Assembly (NCBI RefSeq): GCF_029233945.1
Contig: NZ_JARGOQ010000012.1
Location: forward strand, 1 to 64,000
Origin: Sneathiella sp.
GTDB taxonomy: Bacteria > Pseudomonadota > Alphaproteobacteria > Sneathiellales > Sneathiellaceae
Direction: 5' to 3'
Length of the DNA stretch: 64,000 nucleotides
Shown here: positions 1 to 11,165 of the stretch, one piece after another
Position numbering within the stretch: position 1 is the stretch's first letter
How the letters are laid out: each line of letters starts with the position of its first letter
Made by a program: the position numbers and the translations under genes
The notes under the pieces: model-generated
Told to the model about the DNA's origin: nothing
The model's input: the letters and a program-made list of their open reading frames with translations, nothing else
Database searches by the model: none

Positions 1-2
1 TG

Positions 3-1589
3 CTGCTTCTGATCGGGGTGTGGATTTTCTTCATGCGCCAGATGCAGGGCGGCGGCGGCAAGGCCATGGGCTTTGGTAAATCGAAAGCGAAACTGCTCAC
101 TGAAAAGCATGGCCGCGTCACATTTGAGGATGTCGCCGGTATCGAGGAAGCGAAGGAAGAACTTGAAGAAGTAGTCGACTTCCTGAAAAACCCCCAGAAA
201 TATCAGCGGCTTGGCGGTAAAATCCCGAAGGGTGTGCTGTTGATTGGCCCTCCCGGTACGGGTAAGACGTTGCTGGCGCGCTCTGTTGCGGGTGAAGCGA
301 ATGTGCCCTTTTTCACCATTTCCGGCTCCGATTTCGTTGAGATGTTTGTCGGTGTCGGCGCGAGCCGTGTCCGCGACATGTTTGAACAGGGCAAGAAAAA
401 CGCCCCCTGCATTATCTTTATTGACGAAATCGATGCGGTTGGCCGTCATCGTGGCGCCGGTCTTGGCGGCGGTAACGATGAACGCGAACAGACCCTCAAC
501 CAGATGCTGGTGGAGATGGATGGTTTCGAGACCAATGAAGGCGTGATCCTGCTGGCCGCGACGAACCGTCCGGACGTGCTGGATCCGGCGTTGCTGCGTC
601 CCGGTCGTTTCGACCGTCAGGTTGTGGTGCCGAACCCGGATATCATCGGCCGCGAGAAAATCCTGAAAGTGCATATGCGCAAAGTCCCGCTCGCGCAGGA
701 TGTGAACGCCCGTACCATCGCACGCGGCACACCCGGTTTCTCCGGTGCTGACCTTGCCAACCTCGTGAATGAGGCGGCGCTTCTGGCGGCACGTAAATCA
801 CGGCGGCTGGTTACTCAGCAGGAATTCGAGGAAGCCAAAGACAAGGTCATGATGGGGACCGAGCGTCGCTCCATGGTCATGTCAGAAGACGAGAAGAAGC
901 TGACCGCTTATCACGAAGGTGGCCATGCGCTCGTTGGTATGCATATGAAGGCGTCGGACCCGATCCATAAGGCAACGATTATCCCGCGCGGACGTGCGCT
1001 CGGTATGGTCATGCGCCTGCCGGAGAAGGACAGCTACTCGCTGCGTCGCGATCAGTGCCTCGCCCATCTGGCGGTTGCCATGGGCGGTCGTGTGGCGGAG
1101 GAAATGATCTTCGGTCATGATGCGGTCACGACGGGTGCCTCCGGCGATATCAAGATGGCGACCGATATGGCGCGTAAAATGGTGACCGAATGGGGTCTTT
1201 CCGACAAGCTCGGTCCGCTCCTCTATGGCGCCAATCAGGAAGAAGTTTTTCTTGGTCATTCCGTCTCGCAGCAGAAGAATATGTCTGATGCGACAGCGGA
1301 TGTCATTGACCAGGAAGTCCGCCGCTTTGTTGAGGAAGGCGAGGCAACAGCCCGCAAGATCCTCAATGATCATGTGGATCAGTTGCATCGCATTGCCAAA
1401 GGTCTTCTTGAGTATGAAACCTTGAGCGGCGATGAGATTAAGATCCTGATGGATGGCGGTGATATCAACCGGCCGGAAGATGTCGATACACCTGCCGACA
1501 AGGGGCCGAGTTCAACCGTTCCCGAAGCCGACGGCCATAAGAAACCCGGCGGACCGGGTATGGAACCGGAACCGCAACCCGGCTCATAA
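3..1589 (+). CDS. ftsH: ATP-dependent zinc metalloprotease FtsH (5' end outside window)
   Basis: Frame open from the window edge ([30 protein letters not shown]). Walker A GPPGTGKT, Walker [13 protein letters not shown] region and zinc motif HEGGH. Confidence 0.97.
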   Translation: MLLIGVWIFFMRQMQGGGGKAMGFGKSKAKLLTEKHGRVTFEDVAGIEEAKEELEEVVDFLKNPQKYQRLGGKIPKGVLLIGPPGTGKTLLARSVAGEANVPFFTISGSDFVEMFVGVGASRVRDMFEQGKKNAPCIIFIDEIDAVGRHRGAGLGGGNDEREQTLNQMLVEMDGFETNEGVILLAATNRPDVLDPALLRPGRFDRQVVVPNPDIIGREKILKVHMRKVPLAQDVNARTIARGTPGFSGADLANLVNEAALLAARKSRRLVTQQEFEEAKDKVMMGTERRSMVMSEDEKKLTAYHEGGHALVGMHMKASDPIHKATIIPRGRALGMVMRLPEKDSYSLRRDQCLAHLAVAMGGRVAEEMIFGHDAVTTGASGDIKMATDMARKMVTEWGLSDKLGPLLYGANQEEVFLGHSVSQQKNMSDATADVIDQEVRRFVEEGEATARKILNDHVDQLHRIAKGLLEYETLSGDEIKILMDGGDINRPEDVDTPADKGPSSTVPEADGHKKPGGPGMEPEPQPGS

Positions 1590-1599
1590 GGACAGTTTC

Positions 1600-2475
1600 A
1601 TGAGTGAGACGAATAAGGGCTCCGCTTCATCGCGGGGCCTTTCTTCTATGACAGAGGGAGAACAGGAGAGCCGGACACGCCCCCTGATAATGGGGATCGT
1701 GAATGTCACGCCAGACAGTTTTTCCGATGGCGGTCAACATTCCAGCGTTGATGCCGCGATTGCCCATGCCCGAGAGCTTGTGGCGGACGGGGCGGATATC
1801 CTTGATATCGGCGGGGAAAGTACCCGCCCGGGCGCGGACGCCATCCGTGTGGCCGATGAATGCGCGCGCGTTGTGCCGGTTATCGAAGGCTGCCGCGATC
1901 TTGGTGTGACGATTTCCATCGATAGCCGGAAGAAGGCCGTGATGGCGGCGGCGGTCGCGGCGGGGGCGACCCTGGTCAATGACGTCAGCGCCCTTGAGTA
2001 TGACCCCGAAAGCCTCGAATTCGTGGCGGAAAGCGGCCTGCCGGTCTGCCTGATGCATAGCCTCGCGGACCCGAAGGTCATGCAGGATAACCCAACCTAT
2101 GACGATGTGGTTGCCGATGTCATGGCTTACCTGCGCGCGCGGATTGAGGCTTGCGAGGCGTCGGGGATTACGCGCGAAAAGATTATCGTCGATCCGGGCA
2201 TCGGTTTTGGCAAGACGGCGGAGCATAATCTGCTGCTGATCAAATCGCTCTCGGCGTTTCAGGCGCTTGGCTGCGATATTCTGCTCGGTGCCTCACGAAA
2301 ATCCTTTGTCGGGCGGGTGATGCATGAGCCTGAGGCGTCGAAACGCGTTATCGGATCGGTTGCTGTCGCGCTCCATGGCGCGCAATCCGGCGCCCGGATA
2401 TTGCGGGTTCATGACGTTAAAGAGACCCGCCAAGCCCTTGAAATGTGGCAGGCAATTGATGCCGCCTCTTTTTAG
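1600..2475 (+). CDS. folP: dihydropteroate synthase
   Basis: IMGIVNVTPDSFSDGG, DIGGESTRPGA and DPGIGFGKT motifs; ATG at 1600 chosen over the 1453 ORF start, which overlaps ftsH. Confidence 0.95.
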   Translation: MSETNKGSASSRGLSSMTEGEQESRTRPLIMGIVNVTPDSFSDGGQHSSVDAAIAHARELVADGADILDIGGESTRPGADAIRVADECARVVPVIEGCRDLGVTISIDSRKKAVMAAAVAAGATLVNDVSALEYDPESLEFVAESGLPVCLMHSLADPKVMQDNPTYDDVVADVMAYLRARIEACEASGITREKIIVDPGIGFGKTAEHNLLLIKSLSAFQALGCDILLGASRKSFVGRVMHEPEASKRVIGSVAVALHGAQSGARILRVHDVKETRQALEMWQAIDAASF

Positions 2476-2533
2476 ACATGTTTTAAGGGTTTCCTGATAA
2501 AGTGTTGTCAAATTTTTAGGCAGAGACTGAGCT

Positions 2534-3883
2534 ATGACACGGAAATATTTTGGAACCGACGGCATTCGCGGCACGGCGAACAAGGAGCCGATGACCGCGG
2601 AAATCGCCCTTAAAGTGGGCAAATCGGCGGGCAAGAAATTTGCCGGTCGAGGCGATTTTCGCCACCGTGTCGTTATCGGCAAGGACACCCGCCTCTCGGG
2701 CTATATGGTGGAGCCAGCGCTGACCGCCGGTTTTACCTCGGTCGGGATGGATGTGATTCTGGTCGGGCCGCTCCCCACGCCGGCGATCGCCATGTTGACC
2801 CGCTCACTCCGGGCGGATATCGGGGTGATGATTTCCGCGTCGCATAATTCGTTCGAGGATAACGGCATCAAGCTTTTCGGCCCCGATGGCTACAAGCTGT
2901 CCGACGAGGTAGAGAAAAGCATCGAAGCGGACATCATTGATGACAGTAATATCGTGCTGGCGGATCCGGCCAAGCTCGGCCGGGCGCAGCGTCTCGATGA
3001 CGCACGCGGCCGTTATATCGAATTCGCGAAAAGCAGTTTTCCCCGCAATCAACTCCTGAAAGGGCTTAAAATCGTTGTCGATTGCGCGAATGGCGCGGCC
3101 TATAAGGTGGCGCCGACCGTGCTATGGGAGTTGGAGGCGGATGTCATCTCCATGGGGGTCTCGCCTAACGGCTTCAACATCAATGACGGCTGTGGCTCCA
3201 CCTCGACGGAAGCCATGTGCAAGCGCGTGGTGGAGGAAGGGGCTGATCTCGGTATTGCTCTTGATGGGGATGCGGATCGTTTGCTGATTTGCGATGAAAA
3301 AGGCCGCCTCATCGATGGGGACCAGTTGATGGCACTGATCGCCCGAACCTGGCAGCGCCGTGAAAAGCTCCGGGGGGGTGGTATCGTCTCGACGGTAATG
3401 TCCAACATGGGGCTTGAGAAATTCCTGGAAGGGAAGGGCATGACCCTTGCGCGGACCAATGTCGGTGATCGTTATGTTGTTGAACATATGCGCGAACACG
3501 GCTTTAACGTCGGCGGGGAGCAGTCGGGTCATATTGTGCTGAACGACTACAGCACAACAGGCGACGGCCTGATCGCCGCGCTTCAGGTCCTTTCGGTGAT
3601 TGTCGAAGAGGGCCAGCCGGTTAGCGAGGTCTGCCATAACTTCGACCCCTGGCCGCAGATCCTGAAAAACGTGCGTTTCGAGGCAGGGGATCCGCTCTCC
3701 GGCTCGGCTGTGCAGAAGGCCATCCGCGACGGCGAAATTCGCCTTGGCAGTGAAGGGCGGCTCTTGATCCGGAAATCCGGGACGGAGCCGTTGATCCGCG
3801 TGATGGGCGAGGGAACGAATGACAGTCTGGTCAATGAGATTGTCGATAACATCGTCAATGAGGTTGCCGCCTCGCTTGGTTGA
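2534..3883 (+). CDS. glmM: phosphoglucosamine mutase
   Basis: [11 protein letters not shown]-terminus, ISASHN catalytic serine, DGDADR metal motif, [13 protein letters not shown]-terminus. Confidence 0.97.
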   Translation: MTRKYFGTDGIRGTANKEPMTAEIALKVGKSAGKKFAGRGDFRHRVVIGKDTRLSGYMVEPALTAGFTSVGMDVILVGPLPTPAIAMLTRSLRADIGVMISASHNSFEDNGIKLFGPDGYKLSDEVEKSIEADIIDDSNIVLADPAKLGRAQRLDDARGRYIEFAKSSFPRNQLLKGLKIVVDCANGAAYKVAPTVLWELEADVISMGVSPNGFNINDGCGSTSTEAMCKRVVEEGADLGIALDGDADRLLICDEKGRLIDGDQLMALIARTWQRREKLRGGGIVSTVMSNMGLEKFLEGKGMTLARTNVGDRYVVEHMREHGFNVGGEQSGHIVLNDYSTTGDGLIAALQVLSVIVEEGQPVSEVCHNFDPWPQILKNVRFEAGDPLSGSAVQKAIRDGEIRLGSEGRLLIRKSGTEPLIRVMGEGTNDSLVNEIVDNIVNEVAASLG

Positions 3884-3898
3884 GAGAATTTTTAAGGG

Positions 3899-4708
3899 GT
3901 GAGTATGCAGGGGCGTGTATTGATTGTCGCCGGGTCGGATTCCGGCGGCGGTGCAGGTATTCAGGCTGATATTAAGACGGTAACGGCCCTTGGCGGCTAC
4001 GCGGCGACGGCGATAACCGCGCTGACCGCGCAGAATACCCTTGGCGTTGAGGCGATCGAGGCGATCTCTGCCCCTTTCGTTGCGCAGCAGATTGATGTTG
4101 TCCTCAAAGATATCGGCGCCGATGCCATCAAAATCGGTATGCTTCACCGAAAAGAGGTTGTGGATGCTGTCGCAGGTCTTTTCGATCAAATCGATAAACT
4201 GCCGCCGGTGGTGCTTGATCCGGTGATGATTGCCAAAGGCGGGGCGAGCCTGATCGCGGAGGAGGCGAGCGATGCCATCAAAAAGCGTTTGATCGGGCCG
4301 CATACCCTTGTTCTCACGCCGAATATCCCGGAAGCCGAGCATCTGATCGGCATGAAGATCAATAATCTTACCGATATGGAAAAGGCGGGCCGTCTTTTGC
4401 TCGATATGGGTCCCGTCGCTGTATTGATGAAAGGCGGACATAGCGAGGGCGCGGAAATCGTCGATCTTCTCGTCTCGCCGGAGGGGATTCAGACATTCTC
4501 CCACCGGCGTATTGAAAGCAGACATACTCATGGCACGGGCTGCACACTGTCTTCGGCCATTGCAACAGGCATTGCGCAAGGATTGGCGGTCCCGGTTGCC
4601 GTTGCGCGGGCCATTCGCTATGTGGAAAACGCGATCTTCGACGCCCCCGGCATCGGTGCCGGCCACGGGCCGCTCAATCACGGGCATACGGTCTCTCATT
4701 TCGAATAG
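3899..4708 (+). CDS. thiD: bifunctional hydroxymethylpyrimidine kinase/phosphomethylpyrimidine kinase
   Basis: VLIVAGSDSGGGAGIQADIKT and HGTGCTLSSAIA motifs. GTG 3899 or ATG 3905 start. Confidence 0.93.
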   Translation: MSMQGRVLIVAGSDSGGGAGIQADIKTVTALGGYAATAITALTAQNTLGVEAIEAISAPFVAQQIDVVLKDIGADAIKIGMLHRKEVVDAVAGLFDQIDKLPPVVLDPVMIAKGGASLIAEEASDAIKKRLIGPHTLVLTPNIPEAEHLIGMKINNLTDMEKAGRLLLDMGPVAVLMKGGHSEGAEIVDLLVSPEGIQTFSHRRIESRHTHGTGCTLSSAIATGIAQGLAVPVAVARAIRYVENAIFDAPGIGAGHGPLNHGHTVSHFE

Positions 4709-4787
4709 GTTTGGCTATCTTTAGGACACAACTTTTGATAGCGTTGATATTATAAAATTTTTCTGTTCGTATATCGGAGAGTATCCT

Positions 4788-5279
4788 ATGACCTATTTGA
4801 AACGCGCCGCTCTTGGCTTTTGCCTGCTGCTGGCCCTTGGATTGGGTACTGCGCGAGCGGACACGGCAAAGCAGGAAGCTATTGTTGAGCTGTTGAAAGT
4901 CACGAAGACTGCCGAGAATGTTCAGACTATCACGGCCAATAGTCTTCGATTCTTCCTCGATCAGAGCTTTAAGTCCAAGCCCGGCATCCCCGATGAGGTT
5001 AAAGAGAAAACCTATGAAATTATGCGGCAGACCTTTGAAGAGAATCTGTCCGGGCTGCTTATCCCGATCGTCAAACTTTACGAAGAAGCTTTCAGCCTTG
5101 AAGAAATTCAGGAACTTACTGGTTTCTATAGAACAGAACTGGGTCAGAAATTAATTGAGACAACGCCGGTAATTATGCAAAAATCCATGGCTATCGGCGG
5201 GCAATGGGGGCAGAAAGTGGGAATAATCGCCGTTGAACGTATCCGCAAGGAACTGGCCAGCAAAGGTTACGATATCTGA
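4788..5279 (+). CDS. DUF2059-like secreted protein
   Basis: N-terminal signal peptide (LGFCLLLALGLGTARA), then a helical domain with EIQELTGFYRTELGQKLIETTPVI typical of DUF2059. Confidence 0.7.
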   Translation: MTYLKRAALGFCLLLALGLGTARADTAKQEAIVELLKVTKTAENVQTITANSLRFFLDQSFKSKPGIPDEVKEKTYEIMRQTFEENLSGLLIPIVKLYEEAFSLEEIQELTGFYRTELGQKLIETTPVIMQKSMAIGGQWGQKVGIIAVERIRKELASKGYDI

Positions 5280-5297
5280 AGATAGCCCTTTCGCTCT

Positions 5298-6470
5298 CTA
5301 GATGTCGGCGAGCGCCTTGATCAGGGTCTCGATTTCTTCTTCCGTATTATAGTAATGAAATGAAGCCCTTACCATTTCTTCTATGCCCCGTTTCTCAAGA
5401 TCAAAGCGGGTGCTGGAAAGGCTGGTGATGGAGACATTGATATTTTGTCCTGCAAGATGGGCTTGTATGTCGGCAGGCGATTTTGTGGCATGGCTGAACG
5501 TAACGATCCCACCCTTTCTCGCGCCGATATCCTGAACCGTAATGTCGGGGAGCGCCGATAATTTTTCTCGCGCGACTTCCGCGAGGGCGCAAAGGCGGGC
5601 CGAGGTTTCCTCAATCCCGAGAGTGAGCAGATAGTCAACGGCCGCGCCGAGGCCGATAACGGCGGCGACATTATACTCCCAATTTTCGAACCGTCGCGCA
5701 TCGTCGCGCATCTTATATCCGTTTATTGATGTCCATTCCGCACTATGCAAATCGAGGAAGGGCGGCTCCAGCTTGTCCATCATGCTTTTGCGGACATAGA
5801 GGAAGCCGGTGCCGCGAGGGGCGCGCAAGTATTTTCGACCCGTCACCGAGAGCATATCGCAGCCAATTTCCGCCACATCAACCGGCAGTTGCCCCACGGA
5901 CTGACAGGCATCGAGCAAATAGGGAATGCCATGCTTTCGTGCGACCTTGCCGATTTCCGCCGCCGGATTGACGAGGCCGCCGTTGGTCGGGACATGGGTG
6001 ACCGAAATGAGTTTCACCTTGTCATCAATCATCGTTTCCAGAGCGGCAACATCTATTTGCCCGCTGTTGTCGCTCGGCACGAAATCGATTTTAACACCCG
6101 TTCGTTTGGCAACTTGCAGATAATCGATGACATTGGTGGCATATTCGGCCTCCGCCGTCAGGATGCGGTCACCAGCTTCGAATTTCATGCCGTAAAAAGC
6201 CATCTGCCAGCCGACGGTCGCATTCTCCACCAGCGCGATTTCGCTGCGGTCACAGTTGATCAGTTCGGCAATGGCATCGTATGTTCGCTCAAACGCCGCC
6301 TTCGCGCGGTTTTGCGCTTCATAACCGCCGATCGCAAGTTCCAGATCAAGATGCTCCTTTACGGCATCGAAGACCGGCAGCGGCATCAGCGCCGCCCCCG
6401 CATTATTGAAATGAAGGCGGTTTTTAACGCCCGGCGTTTCCTCCCGGAGTGCGTCGACATTAAGCGTCAT
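5298..6470 (-). CDS. aminotransferase class V-fold PLP enzyme
   Basis: LLDACQSVGQLPVDV and TGRKYLRAPRGTGFLYV (PLP lysine region). Confidence 0.88.
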   Translation of the reverse strand: MTLNVDALREETPGVKNRLHFNNAGAALMPLPVFDAVKEHLDLELAIGGYEAQNRAKAAFERTYDAIAELINCDRSEIALVENATVGWQMAFYGMKFEAGDRILTAEAEYATNVIDYLQVAKRTGVKIDFVPSDNSGQIDVAALETMIDDKVKLISVTHVPTNGGLVNPAAEIGKVARKHGIPYLLDACQSVGQLPVDVAEIGCDMLSVTGRKYLRAPRGTGFLYVRKSMMDKLEPPFLDLHSAEWTSINGYKMRDDARRFENWEYNVAAVIGLGAAVDYLLTLGIEETSARLCALAEVAREKLSALPDITVQDIGARKGGIVTFSHATKSPADIQAHLAGQNINVSITSLSSTRFDLEKRGIEEMVRASFHYYNTEEEIETLIKALADI

Positions 6471-6479
6471 GTCAATCTC

Positions 6480-7463
6480 CTATCTATGCCCTGCAACAGC
6501 ATGGGGGATATAGGCGTCCTTGAGGCGTGCCAGTTCGTTCATATCCAGCGAGATATCAAGCGCGGCCACGGCCTCGTCAAGCTGGTACATCTTGCTGGCG
6601 CCGATAATCGGGCTGGTGACGGCCGGGCTGTGATGCACCCAGGCGAGGGCGATCTGCGCCGAGGTGACGCCGCGTTCCTTCGCGATATCCTGCACAACGG
6701 CGAGTACGTCGTAATCCGCATCCTGCCCGATTCGCATGGATTTGATCATCGCATCGGAGCGCGAGCGGGTGGTCTCCCCCTCCGCATCCTTCTTCTTGTT
6801 CCCGGCGAGAAAACCACGGGCGAGCGGTGACCAGGGAATAACGCCGATGCCCTGATCCTCACAGAGGGGCAGCATTTCGCGCTCTTCCTCCCGATAAACA
6901 AGGTTATAGACATTCTGCATGGAGACGAACTTCGCCCAGCCATTCTTCTCGGAGATAGAAAGTGCCTTCATAAACTGCCAGGCAAACATGGAGGACGCGC
7001 CGATATAGCGGGCCTTGCCGGCGCGGACCACATCGTTGAGGGCTTCCAGCGTTTCCTCGATCGGAGTATCATAGTCCCAGCGGTGAATCTGGTAGAGATC
7101 GACATAATCGGTGCCGAGCCGCTTCAGCGAATTATCGATGGAGTGCAGGATATGCTTGCGCGAGAGACCGCCGGTCAGCGGGCTTTTCCCCATCCGGTTG
7201 AAGACCTTTGTCGCAATGACGACCTCGTCGCGCTTGGCATAGTCCTTCAGCGCCCGTCCGACTATTTCTTCCGATACACCAACCGAATACATATCGGCGG
7301 TATCGAAGAAATTAATGCCATATTCCAGCGCCTTCTTGATGAAGGGGCGGCTTTCCTCCTCGGGCAGGACCCAGTCCCGCCATTCCGGATCGCCATAGGT
7401 CATGGTACCGAGGCATAGATCGCTTACCTTCAGGCCGGTATTCCCCAGTCTTTTCAAATTCAT
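6480..7463 (-). CDS. aldo/keto reductase
   Basis: RLGNTGLKVSDLCLGTMTYG, GINFFDTADMYS, YVDLYQIHRWD, IPWSPLARGFLAG. Confidence 0.93.
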   Translation of the reverse strand: MNLKRLGNTGLKVSDLCLGTMTYGDPEWRDWVLPEEESRPFIKKALEYGINFFDTADMYSVGVSEEIVGRALKDYAKRDEVVIATKVFNRMGKSPLTGGLSRKHILHSIDNSLKRLGTDYVDLYQIHRWDYDTPIEETLEALNDVVRAGKARYIGASSMFAWQFMKALSISEKNGWAKFVSMQNVYNLVYREEEREMLPLCEDQGIGVIPWSPLARGFLAGNKKKDAEGETTRSRSDAMIKSMRIGQDADYDVLAVVQDIAKERGVTSAQIALAWVHHSPAVTSPIIGASKMYQLDEAVAALDISLDMNELARLKDAYIPHAVAGHR

Positions 7464-7474
7464 TCTTATCTCCG

Positions 7475-8608
7475 CTACAGGATTTTTTCTAGCGCCGCGA
7501 GCAGTCTATCGCTATCCGTCTCATTATTGAAGAGGTGAGGGGTGATCCGCATGCTGGACCCGCGAACGGAGACGAGAATATTGTCCGCCCGCAGCCGTTC
7601 CAGCAGATTCCCCGGCAGGCCACCTTTGCGTCTCAGCCCAAGAAAATGACCGGCGCGCTTGTCATCGGAGAGAGAGGTGAGGCCAAGCCCTTCGCATCGC
7701 GCTGCGATATCGCGTGTTTTCTCTGAAAGGGTTTCCTGAATATTGGCGACGCCCCAGTCGAGAATTTGCTCAAGCGCGGCCACAGCGACGGGCATCAGGG
7801 CGAAATTCGCCCGCTCCCCCATATCGAAGCGCTGTGCACCGGGCTGATAGTCATCAACATAATCGACAAGCCCGGCAAAATCCTCCGATCCTTTCCGGTT
7901 GAGCCAGTTATATTCGAGCGGCTCTCCGCCGTGATGCTCCGGCGCGACATACATAAAACCGACACTATAGGGTCCGAGCAGCCATTTATAGGCGGCGGCA
8001 ATCAGAAAATCCGGCTTGACGCGCGGTAAGGCCAATGGCATCGCGCCAAGGGATTGCGTGACATCGAGGACGAGCTTCGCGCCTTGCGCCCTGAGCTTCT
8101 CCCCAATTGCCACAAGGTCGAGAAGCGCGCCATCCGTCCAGTGGTTATGGGGCAGGGCGGCAACGGCTACCGTCTCATCAATCGCGTTAAGGACAGCCGA
8201 CGTCCAGTCATAATCGGCGGGCGTGGGCACGGTCTTGATCTCGGCGGCGCATTCATTCGCCCGCTGCTGCCAGCAATAGACATTCGATGGAAACTGATCT
8301 TCAAGGAGGAGGATTTTCTGACCCTTTTCGAGCGGGATGTTCTTCGCGGCAATGGCGAGGCCGTAAGACGCGCTCGGGATAAGTGCGATATCATCCGCCG
8401 CCGAGCCGATGAGCGATGCAAAAAGCGACCGCGCCCTCTCTGATTCGGTAAAAAAATCCTCAGGCGCAACAGTCCAAGGGGTCGACTTGCGATCAATACC
8501 CATATGTCCGGCGGCGCGCGCGGTTTTTAAAAGCGGTCCCATATAGGCGCAATTGAAATAGGTGATTTCGTCCGGAATATCAAAAAGATGGCGTTGGCTG
8601 GGGATCAT
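7475..8608 (-). CDS. aminotransferase class V-fold PLP enzyme (second, divergent copy)
   Basis: LVLDVTQSLGAMPL and AAAYKWLLGPYSVGFMYV PLP-lysine region. Confidence 0.87.
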   Translation of the reverse strand: MIPSQRHLFDIPDEITYFNCAYMGPLLKTARAAGHMGIDRKSTPWTVAPEDFFTESERARSLFASLIGSAADDIALIPSASYGLAIAAKNIPLEKGQKILLLEDQFPSNVYCWQQRANECAAEIKTVPTPADYDWTSAVLNAIDETVAVAALPHNHWTDGALLDLVAIGEKLRAQGAKLVLDVTQSLGAMPLALPRVKPDFLIAAAYKWLLGPYSVGFMYVAPEHHGGEPLEYNWLNRKGSEDFAGLVDYVDDYQPGAQRFDMGERANFALMPVAVAALEQILDWGVANIQETLSEKTRDIAARCEGLGLTSLSDDKRAGHFLGLRRKGGLPGNLLERLRADNILVSVRGSSMRITPHLFNNETDSDRLLAALEKIL

Positions 8609-8786
8609 GAACGGGCCTCAAACAGTAATAATTCCCGTCATTTTCGCGCAAAGCAGAGGCGGCGACTAGCCCTTTATTGTCACCGGGACAATAAACCCGC
8701 GTGGCTTATATCGTGGATTCGATACGGAACTGAAATTCTAATCTTTGGCCAGCGGATATTTTTCTTAACCACAGAGTGAGCCTGCT

Positions 8787-9356
8787 TTAGCTGGTAGGCA
8801 ATGGAACCGTCGGCCACTCGGTCGTAATGTCGGCATGCACACCACGTTCAAGATAGGTTGATAGTACGATGAAACTCTTGGTTCCTCGAACACCCGGGAG
8901 AACATAGAGCTGTGAAAGAAGCTGCTCGAGCGCATGGGCGTTTGCGGTTCGAACCTTCATGATGACGCACGTGTCACCTGCTACCGAATGCATCTCTTCG
9001 ACTTCCGGAAATCGCCGCAAAGTCAGCATTCGCTCACTTTTCCCCCAGCCGTCGGCATCCACATGGACAAAAGCGAGAAAGTCTTTGCCGCTGGATGGCC
9101 CATCAATGCGTGCGGAGATACCCGTTAGTGTTCCGCTGCTTCGTAGTCGCTTTACACGCTCAAAAACAGCCGGGGCTGAAAGGCCAACGATTTCGCCTAT
9201 TTCAGCATAGGTGGCGCGCCCGTTTTCAGACAATGCACCTAATATCTTTCGATCAAAACTGTCCAAAGGCCGTGGTGGTCTGGCAGTCAGCTGATTATCT
9301 TCTGTTTCTATATTCATTCGTGCAATTTCCATTACCAGAATTGATTTATTCGGCAT
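8787..9356 (-). CDS. Lrp/AsnC family transcriptional regulator
   Basis: LDSFDRKILGALSENGRATYAEIGEIVGLSAPAVFERVKRLRSSGTL helix-turn-helix plus RAM-type C-terminus. Confidence 0.92.
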   Translation of the reverse strand: MPNKSILVMEIARMNIETEDNQLTARPPRPLDSFDRKILGALSENGRATYAEIGEIVGLSAPAVFERVKRLRSSGTLTGISARIDGPSSGKDFLAFVHVDADGWGKSERMLTLRRFPEVEEMHSVAGDTCVIMKVRTANAHALEQLLSQLYVLPGVRGTKSFIVLSTYLERGVHADITTEWPTVPLPTS

Positions 9357-9384
9357 ATTAAGCTGAAAGCGAAAGGATATTCAA

Positions 9385-9771
9385 ATGAAGCATCAGATTA
9401 TTAATCCCTCAAACGGCATATACGCTGCAACAGACGACTACGTTCATGCACTTGAGGTAAGCGGTGCAAATCGTCAGCTTTTTGTGAGTGGCACGATGGG
9501 GCTGAATGAGCATGGTAATGCGCCGGAAGATTTGGACGAACAGCTTGAGTTGATCTGGTCGAACATCGATCGCATCCTGTGCGACGCTAATATGACCGTC
9601 GCAAACATCGTCAGAATTACAAGCTACCTCCGCAAGGCCGAGTATGCGAAGCGCAATCAAGCCGCACGAATTCGCGCTCTGGGTGATCGAAGGGTGCCAA
9701 CAACTGCGATTGTCGTTGCCACGCTTGATCCGACTTGGCTCGTTGAGCTTGAAATCGTTGCGCTGGCCTGA
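9385..9771 (+). CDS. RidA family protein (enamine/imine deaminase-like)
   Basis: LFVSGTMGLNEHGNAPEDLDEQLELIWSNIDRILCDANMTVANIVRITSYL; YjgF/RidA pattern. Confidence 0.85.
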   Translation: MKHQIINPSNGIYAATDDYVHALEVSGANRQLFVSGTMGLNEHGNAPEDLDEQLELIWSNIDRILCDANMTVANIVRITSYLRKAEYAKRNQAARIRALGDRRVPTTAIVVATLDPTWLVELEIVALA

Positions 9772-9974
9772 CTGTTCGTTGAAAGCCGTCATTATTGCAA
9801 ATGCGGCTAATGGCAGTTTTGTCCGCGCTGTGATCAAGGGTATTTTCAGTGAAAGAATCTGTCAAAATGTCGCAGCGCAGAAATTCCCGTTGACATCCCC
9901 ATCGAAATTTTGTCTATGAACGGCGGGCCACATCCCCCCACCGGGATGCTCTAGACTGGAAGGTTTAGTTTATT

Positions 9975-11144
9975 ATGACAGTACAAATGCGTCCTGAGAG
10001 TCTCCCTGACTCTCCTATGTTTTCATCCGGCCCTTGCGCGAAGCGCCCCGGATGGTCCCTCCAAAACCTTGAAAATGCCTGCCTTGGTCGCTCCCACCGT
10101 TCGGGTGAGGGTAAAGCCAAGCTGAAAGCCGTGATCGATCAGCAGCGTGCGCTGCTCGGTATCCCCGATGATTATAAGGTCGGCATTGTGCCGGGCTCCG
10201 ACACCGGTGCCGTGGAAATGGCGCTCTGGTCGATGCTGGGTGCGCGTCCCGTCACCATGCTGGCATGGGAAAGCTTCGGCTCCGGCTGGGCGACCGACGT
10301 GGTCAAGCAGCTGAAGCTCGATGATGCCGAAGTCATCACCGCCGAATATGGTGAGATCCCGGATCTTGCCGCGACCGACTGGAGCCGCGATGTTGTCTTC
10401 ACCTGGAACGGTACAACCTCTGGCGTGCGGGTACCGAATGGCGACTGGATTTCTGACAGCCGCGACGGTCTCGCTATTTGCGATGCCACCTCCGCCGTGT
10501 TCGCCATGGAACTGCCGTGGGAAAAGCTCGATGTTGTCACCTGGTCCTGGCAGAAAGTGCTGGGCGGGGAGGCGGCCCATGGCATGCTTGTCCTGAGCCC
10601 GCGCGCTGTTGAGCGGCTGGAAAATTACACCCCCGTATGGCCCCTCCCGAAAGTCTTCCGCATGACAAAGGGCGGCAAGCTGATTGACGGTATCTTCAAG
10701 GGGGAAACCATCAACACCCCGTCCATGTTGGCGGTTGAGGATGCGCTGGACGCGCTTTCCTGGGCGGAAAGCATCGGCGGGGGCAAGGGCATGATCGCCC
10801 GTACCGATGCCAACGCGAAGGTGATTTCCGACTGGGTCGCGAAAACCGACTGGGTTGATTATCTAGCAAGCGATCCGGCAATTCGCTCCACCACCTCGGT
10901 CTGCCTTAAGATCACCGATGACTGGTTCACGGCGCTTCCTGCGGAAGACCAGCCAAAGGCGGCGAAAGAACTCGTCAATCTGCTCGCATCGGAAGGCGCG
11001 GCGCTTGATATCGGGCATTACCGCGATGCTCCGGCGGGTCTTCGGATCTGGGCGGGCGCGACGGTGGAGAAAGCCGATCTCGAAGCATTGATGCCCTGGC
11101 TCGACTGGGGTTACGCGACACTTAAAAATACATTCCAGAAATAA
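9975..11144 (+). CDS. serC: phosphoserine transaminase
   Basis: [38 protein letters not shown]; adjacent to serA. Confidence 0.93.
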   Translation: MTVQMRPESLPDSPMFSSGPCAKRPGWSLQNLENACLGRSHRSGEGKAKLKAVIDQQRALLGIPDDYKVGIVPGSDTGAVEMALWSMLGARPVTMLAWESFGSGWATDVVKQLKLDDAEVITAEYGEIPDLAATDWSRDVVFTWNGTTSGVRVPNGDWISDSRDGLAICDATSAVFAMELPWEKLDVVTWSWQKVLGGEAAHGMLVLSPRAVERLENYTPVWPLPKVFRMTKGGKLIDGIFKGETINTPSMLAVEDALDALSWAESIGGGKGMIARTDANAKVISDWVAKTDWVDYLASDPAIRSTTSVCLKITDDWFTALPAEDQPKAAKELVNLLASEGAALDIGHYRDAPAGLRIWAGATVEKADLEALMPWLDWGYATLKNTFQK

Positions 11145-11165
11145 TCCTTAAGAAGGATCGATAAA

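Noticed and set aside
3122-4699. 525 aa minus-strand ORF opposite glmM/thiD
   Set aside because: Arg/His/Asp-rich shadow translation; both plus-strand genes here are unambiguous conserved enzymes.
5745-6830. 361 aa plus-strand ORF opposite the class V PLP and AKR genes
   Set aside because: Spans two conserved minus-strand genes and has antisense-type composition.
9931-9948. CATCCC-N6-GGGATG hairpin upstream of serC as a riboswitch or attenuator
   Set aside because: Short 6-bp stem, no recognised riboswitch core and no T-run; could be chance.
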